From Christensenella sp. UBA7597 (GTDB lineage Bacteria; Bacillota; Clostridia; Christensenellales; Borkfalkiaceae), in assembly GCA_002474405.1 (NCBI GenBank), contig DLQW01000087.1, positions 22,847 through 29,388 of the forward strand: a stretch of 6,542 bases of DNA, given 5' to 3'. The notes under the pieces were generated by a model. That model was not told where the DNA came from and ran no database searches. It was given only the letters and a program-made list of their open reading frames with translations. Both the position numbers and the translations under genes were made by a program. Shown in pieces: positions 4,981 through 6,542 of the stretch. Positions within the stretch are counted from its first letter, which is position 1; the number at the start of each line of letters is the position of its first letter.

Positions 4981-6315
4981 TTATTTTTCAAGCACAACAT
5001 ATCCGCGCGGTCCAAGCTCTATCGTGCCGTCGGATATTTTTTCCGCACCGTTTGAGAAAAGTACCCTGCCGCCCGGTTCCGCGTTAAACCCGGAAGCTGC
5101 CTTTTCACGGCTTATATTTCCGATAAATGTTATTTTTTTGCCGTTATATTCCCGCGAAAAGGATAACACCTTTTCCGGCGCAGAATTAACAACCCATACC
5201 GTACTTCCGTAACAGAGTATATCGCTTTCAAGCTTTAAGGCGTTAAGCCCTTTCATAATCTCCTGACGGCGAAGACTGTAATCAAGAGTCTCTAAGCCCC
5301 TGCGGTCGGTTGTTTCAAACCTGCCCATATGAAAACGGTTTGCAAACAAGCTGTGATATGCTTCGTCCGCAAGCTCGTTTCCGCAGTATACCATAGGTAT
5401 GCCGTCAAGCAGATAATTGATAACCTCTATCTGCTCCATACCGTTATGCCCCGCCACCTTTTCGGTGCGCTTGGGCCAGTCGGTAACGGTATCGTGGTTA
5501 TCGATATCAAATATCAGCTTAGCGCCCGACGGTATCTCATTTGCAAGCCTTTCCAAAAAAGCCCTGCATTCCGCCGCGGAAATTTCGCCTGAAAAAGCCT
5601 TATATAAATTCACATGCCAGTCAAAGCAATAGGATGAGTCAAATCCCTTAAGCAGGTTGTTCCAGTTGCTGCCCTCGTTTATTAAAACCGAATCGGGCTT
5701 GACTGCTTTCATACGCCTGCGCGCCTCTACCCAAAAGTCCGTCGGAACGCCGTCGCCGACATCGCAGCGGAATCCGTCCGCGTCCATCTCGCCGAGATAA
5801 TATATCATATTGCACATCAGATACTCGCGAAGTCCGTCCGAAGTATAATCAAGATACGGGAAATTCCATTCCGTGCAAATAATATTTCCGTCCCTGTCCT
5901 GCCTTGCAAATTCAGGGTGCCTTTTAAGTATCGGTGCGTTCGGTCCTATATGCAGGTAAACCAAATCGAGCAGCACCCTCATACCGAGCCTGTGCGCCTC
6001 TTCTATAAACTCACGCAGATCGTCTTCCGTCCCGTATTCGCTGTCAATCTTAAAATAATTGTTCATACGGTACGGGTTTTTGGGGTTATTTGTTTCCGAT
6101 TTTTTCTGACGTGTACTCCAAAACTCCCTGTTATCAGAGTCGTCTTCTTCAAAAATAGGGCAAAGATACATAACCCTAAAGCCTAAGTCTTTAAGCTTTG
6201 GCAGCTCATTCGTTACCGCCCTTATCGTTCCGTCTGCTGAAAATGTTCTTGGGTTTATCTGGTAAACCGCCGAACGGCTGAGCCACTCCGGCGGGCAAAC
6301 AGCTTTATATTTCAT
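4981..6315 (-). CDS. GH13 alpha-amylase-family glycoside hydrolase, cytoplasmic
   Basis: This 444-residue enzyme of the alpha-amylase superfamily cleaves or rearranges alpha-glucosidic bonds. The four conserved regions appear in order: region I LLDLVYLH (115-122), with Leu121 where Asn is usual; region II DGFRCDVGDG (180-189), with Asp185 the expected nucleophile; region III VLINEG (210-215), with Glu214 the acid/base; and region IV DIDNHDT (270-276), with His274 and Asp275 the transition-state stabiliser. The N-terminal YQINPRTFSADGT (18-30) is typical. A C-terminal beta-sandwich domain spans about 370-444 and ends GPRGYVVLEK. No signal peptide or carbohydrate-binding module is seen, so it should act in the cytosol on imported substrate. 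The subfamily and substrate cannot be set here. The ATG at 6315 has GGAG ten bases upstream and lies six bases after the upstream stop codon. Confidence 0.92.
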   Translation of the reverse strand: MKYKAVCPPEWLSRSAVYQINPRTFSADGTIRAVTNELPKLKDLGFRVMYLCPIFEEDDSDNREFWSTRQKKSETNNPKNPYRMNNYFKIDSEYGTEDDLREFIEEAHRLGMRVLLDLVYLHIGPNAPILKRHPEFARQDRDGNIICTEWNFPYLDYTSDGLREYLMCNMIYYLGEMDADGFRCDVGDGVPTDFWVEARRRMKAVKPDSVLINEGSNWNNLLKGFDSSYCFDWHVNLYKAFSGEISAAECRAFLERLANEIPSGAKLIFDIDNHDTVTDWPKRTEKVAGHNGMEQIEVINYLLDGIPMVYCGNELADEAYHSLFANRFHMGRFETTDRRGLETLDYSLRRQEIMKGLNALKLESDILCYGSTVWVVNSAPEKVLSFSREYNGKKITFIGNISREKAASGFNAEPGGRVLFSNGAEKISDGTIELGPRGYVVLEK

Positions 6316-6321
6316 ATTAAA

Positions 6322-6542
6322 TCAACTCCATATTCTGTCGTTTGAAAATTCCCTGTTCCATTCGTCGGTAGGCTCAAAATACCCCGGAATATTCGGGTTT
6401 ATATGCTCCCTTATAACCTCCTCGTTCAGCTCGTCAAAGCCTATGCCGGGCTTTTCGGGAACCTTAATAAAGCCGTTTTCAAATATCGGGTTGTTAATAC
6501 CCGTTACCATATCCGCCCACCACGGAACATCTACCGAGTGAA
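6322..6542 (-). CDS. Mandelate racemase/muconate lactonizing enzyme family protein, C-terminal part only
   Basis: The window edge cuts this gene, leaving its last 72 residues and a TGA stop. The tail matches the end of enolase-superfamily acid-sugar dehydratase/racemase proteins. DVPWWADMV (residues 4-12 of the visible part) is followed by an ENGFIKVPEKPGIGF stretch, the typical segment after the catalytic barrel. ELNEEVIREH and a terminal EWNREFSNDRIWS then resemble members annotated as galactonate-type dehydratases. The catalytic residues and metal ligands lie beyond the window, so the reaction (dehydration, epimerisation or cycloisomerisation of a sugar acid) cannot be set. It lies six bases upstream of the GH13 start, so it belongs to the same operon. 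The reading frame continues to base 6542; an internal ATG at 6510 is not a likely start. Confidence 0.85.
   Translation of the reverse strand, partial: HSVDVPWWADMVTGINNPIFENGFIKVPEKPGIGFDELNEEVIREHINPNIPGYFEPTDEWNREFSNDRIWS

Noticed and set aside
6322..6510. Separate 62-residue small protein starting at ATG 6510
   Set aside because: The frame stays open to the window edge, and residues before that Met (DVPWWAD) match the enolase-superfamily tail. It is the end of a larger gene.

Overview
The window looks like a bacterial accessory carbohydrate-metabolism locus. It is most likely from a gut-type, anaerobic, low-to-medium GC Bacillota (Clostridia-like) genome. The reasons are the YitT-family membrane protein, strong AGAGG/GAGG Shine-Dalgarno sites, a cysteine-rich set of cytoplasmic proteins, and tight same-strand packing. 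This placement is an inference from protein style, not a taxonomic identification.

All seven recognisable genes lie on the minus strand, so transcription runs from high to low coordinates. In that order they are: the C-terminal tail of a mandelate racemase/muconate lactonizing (enolase superfamily) enzyme, cut by the window edge (6322-6542); a cytoplasmic GH13 alpha-amylase-family enzyme with an intact catalytic triad (4981-6315); an alpha/beta-hydrolase esterase (4324-4962); and a beta-lactamase-fold serine hydrolase (3308-4321). These four are separated by 2 to 18 bases and form a tight operon. A 192-base gap follows. It holds a possible degraded small ORF (3118-3282) and an unusual crossing pair of inverted repeats (3191-3264). 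Then come a YitT-family membrane protein (2246-3115), a long-form RraA/aldolase-like protein (1299-2213) and a lactonase-family beta-propeller (238-1269), again closely spaced.

The last 237 bases (1-237) are non-coding and rich in short direct and inverted repeats, including a tandem 9-mer. They hold weak terminator-like hairpins that would close the transcript.

Read together, a lactonase, an enolase-superfamily acid-sugar dehydratase-like enzyme and an RraA-like aldolase/decarboxylase suggest breakdown of a sugar lactone or aldonic acid. The GH13 enzyme, esterase and serine hydrolase would trim an imported, possibly acylated, oligosaccharide or glycoside inside the cell. No gene has an obvious secretion signal, so the substrate would have to be imported. 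The pathway is inferred; no substrate can be read from the sequence. No CRISPR array, tRNA, rRNA, transposase or defence system was seen. The most unusual places are the 3116-3307 gap, the 1-237 repeat region, and the long RraA and Cys-rich lactonase variants.
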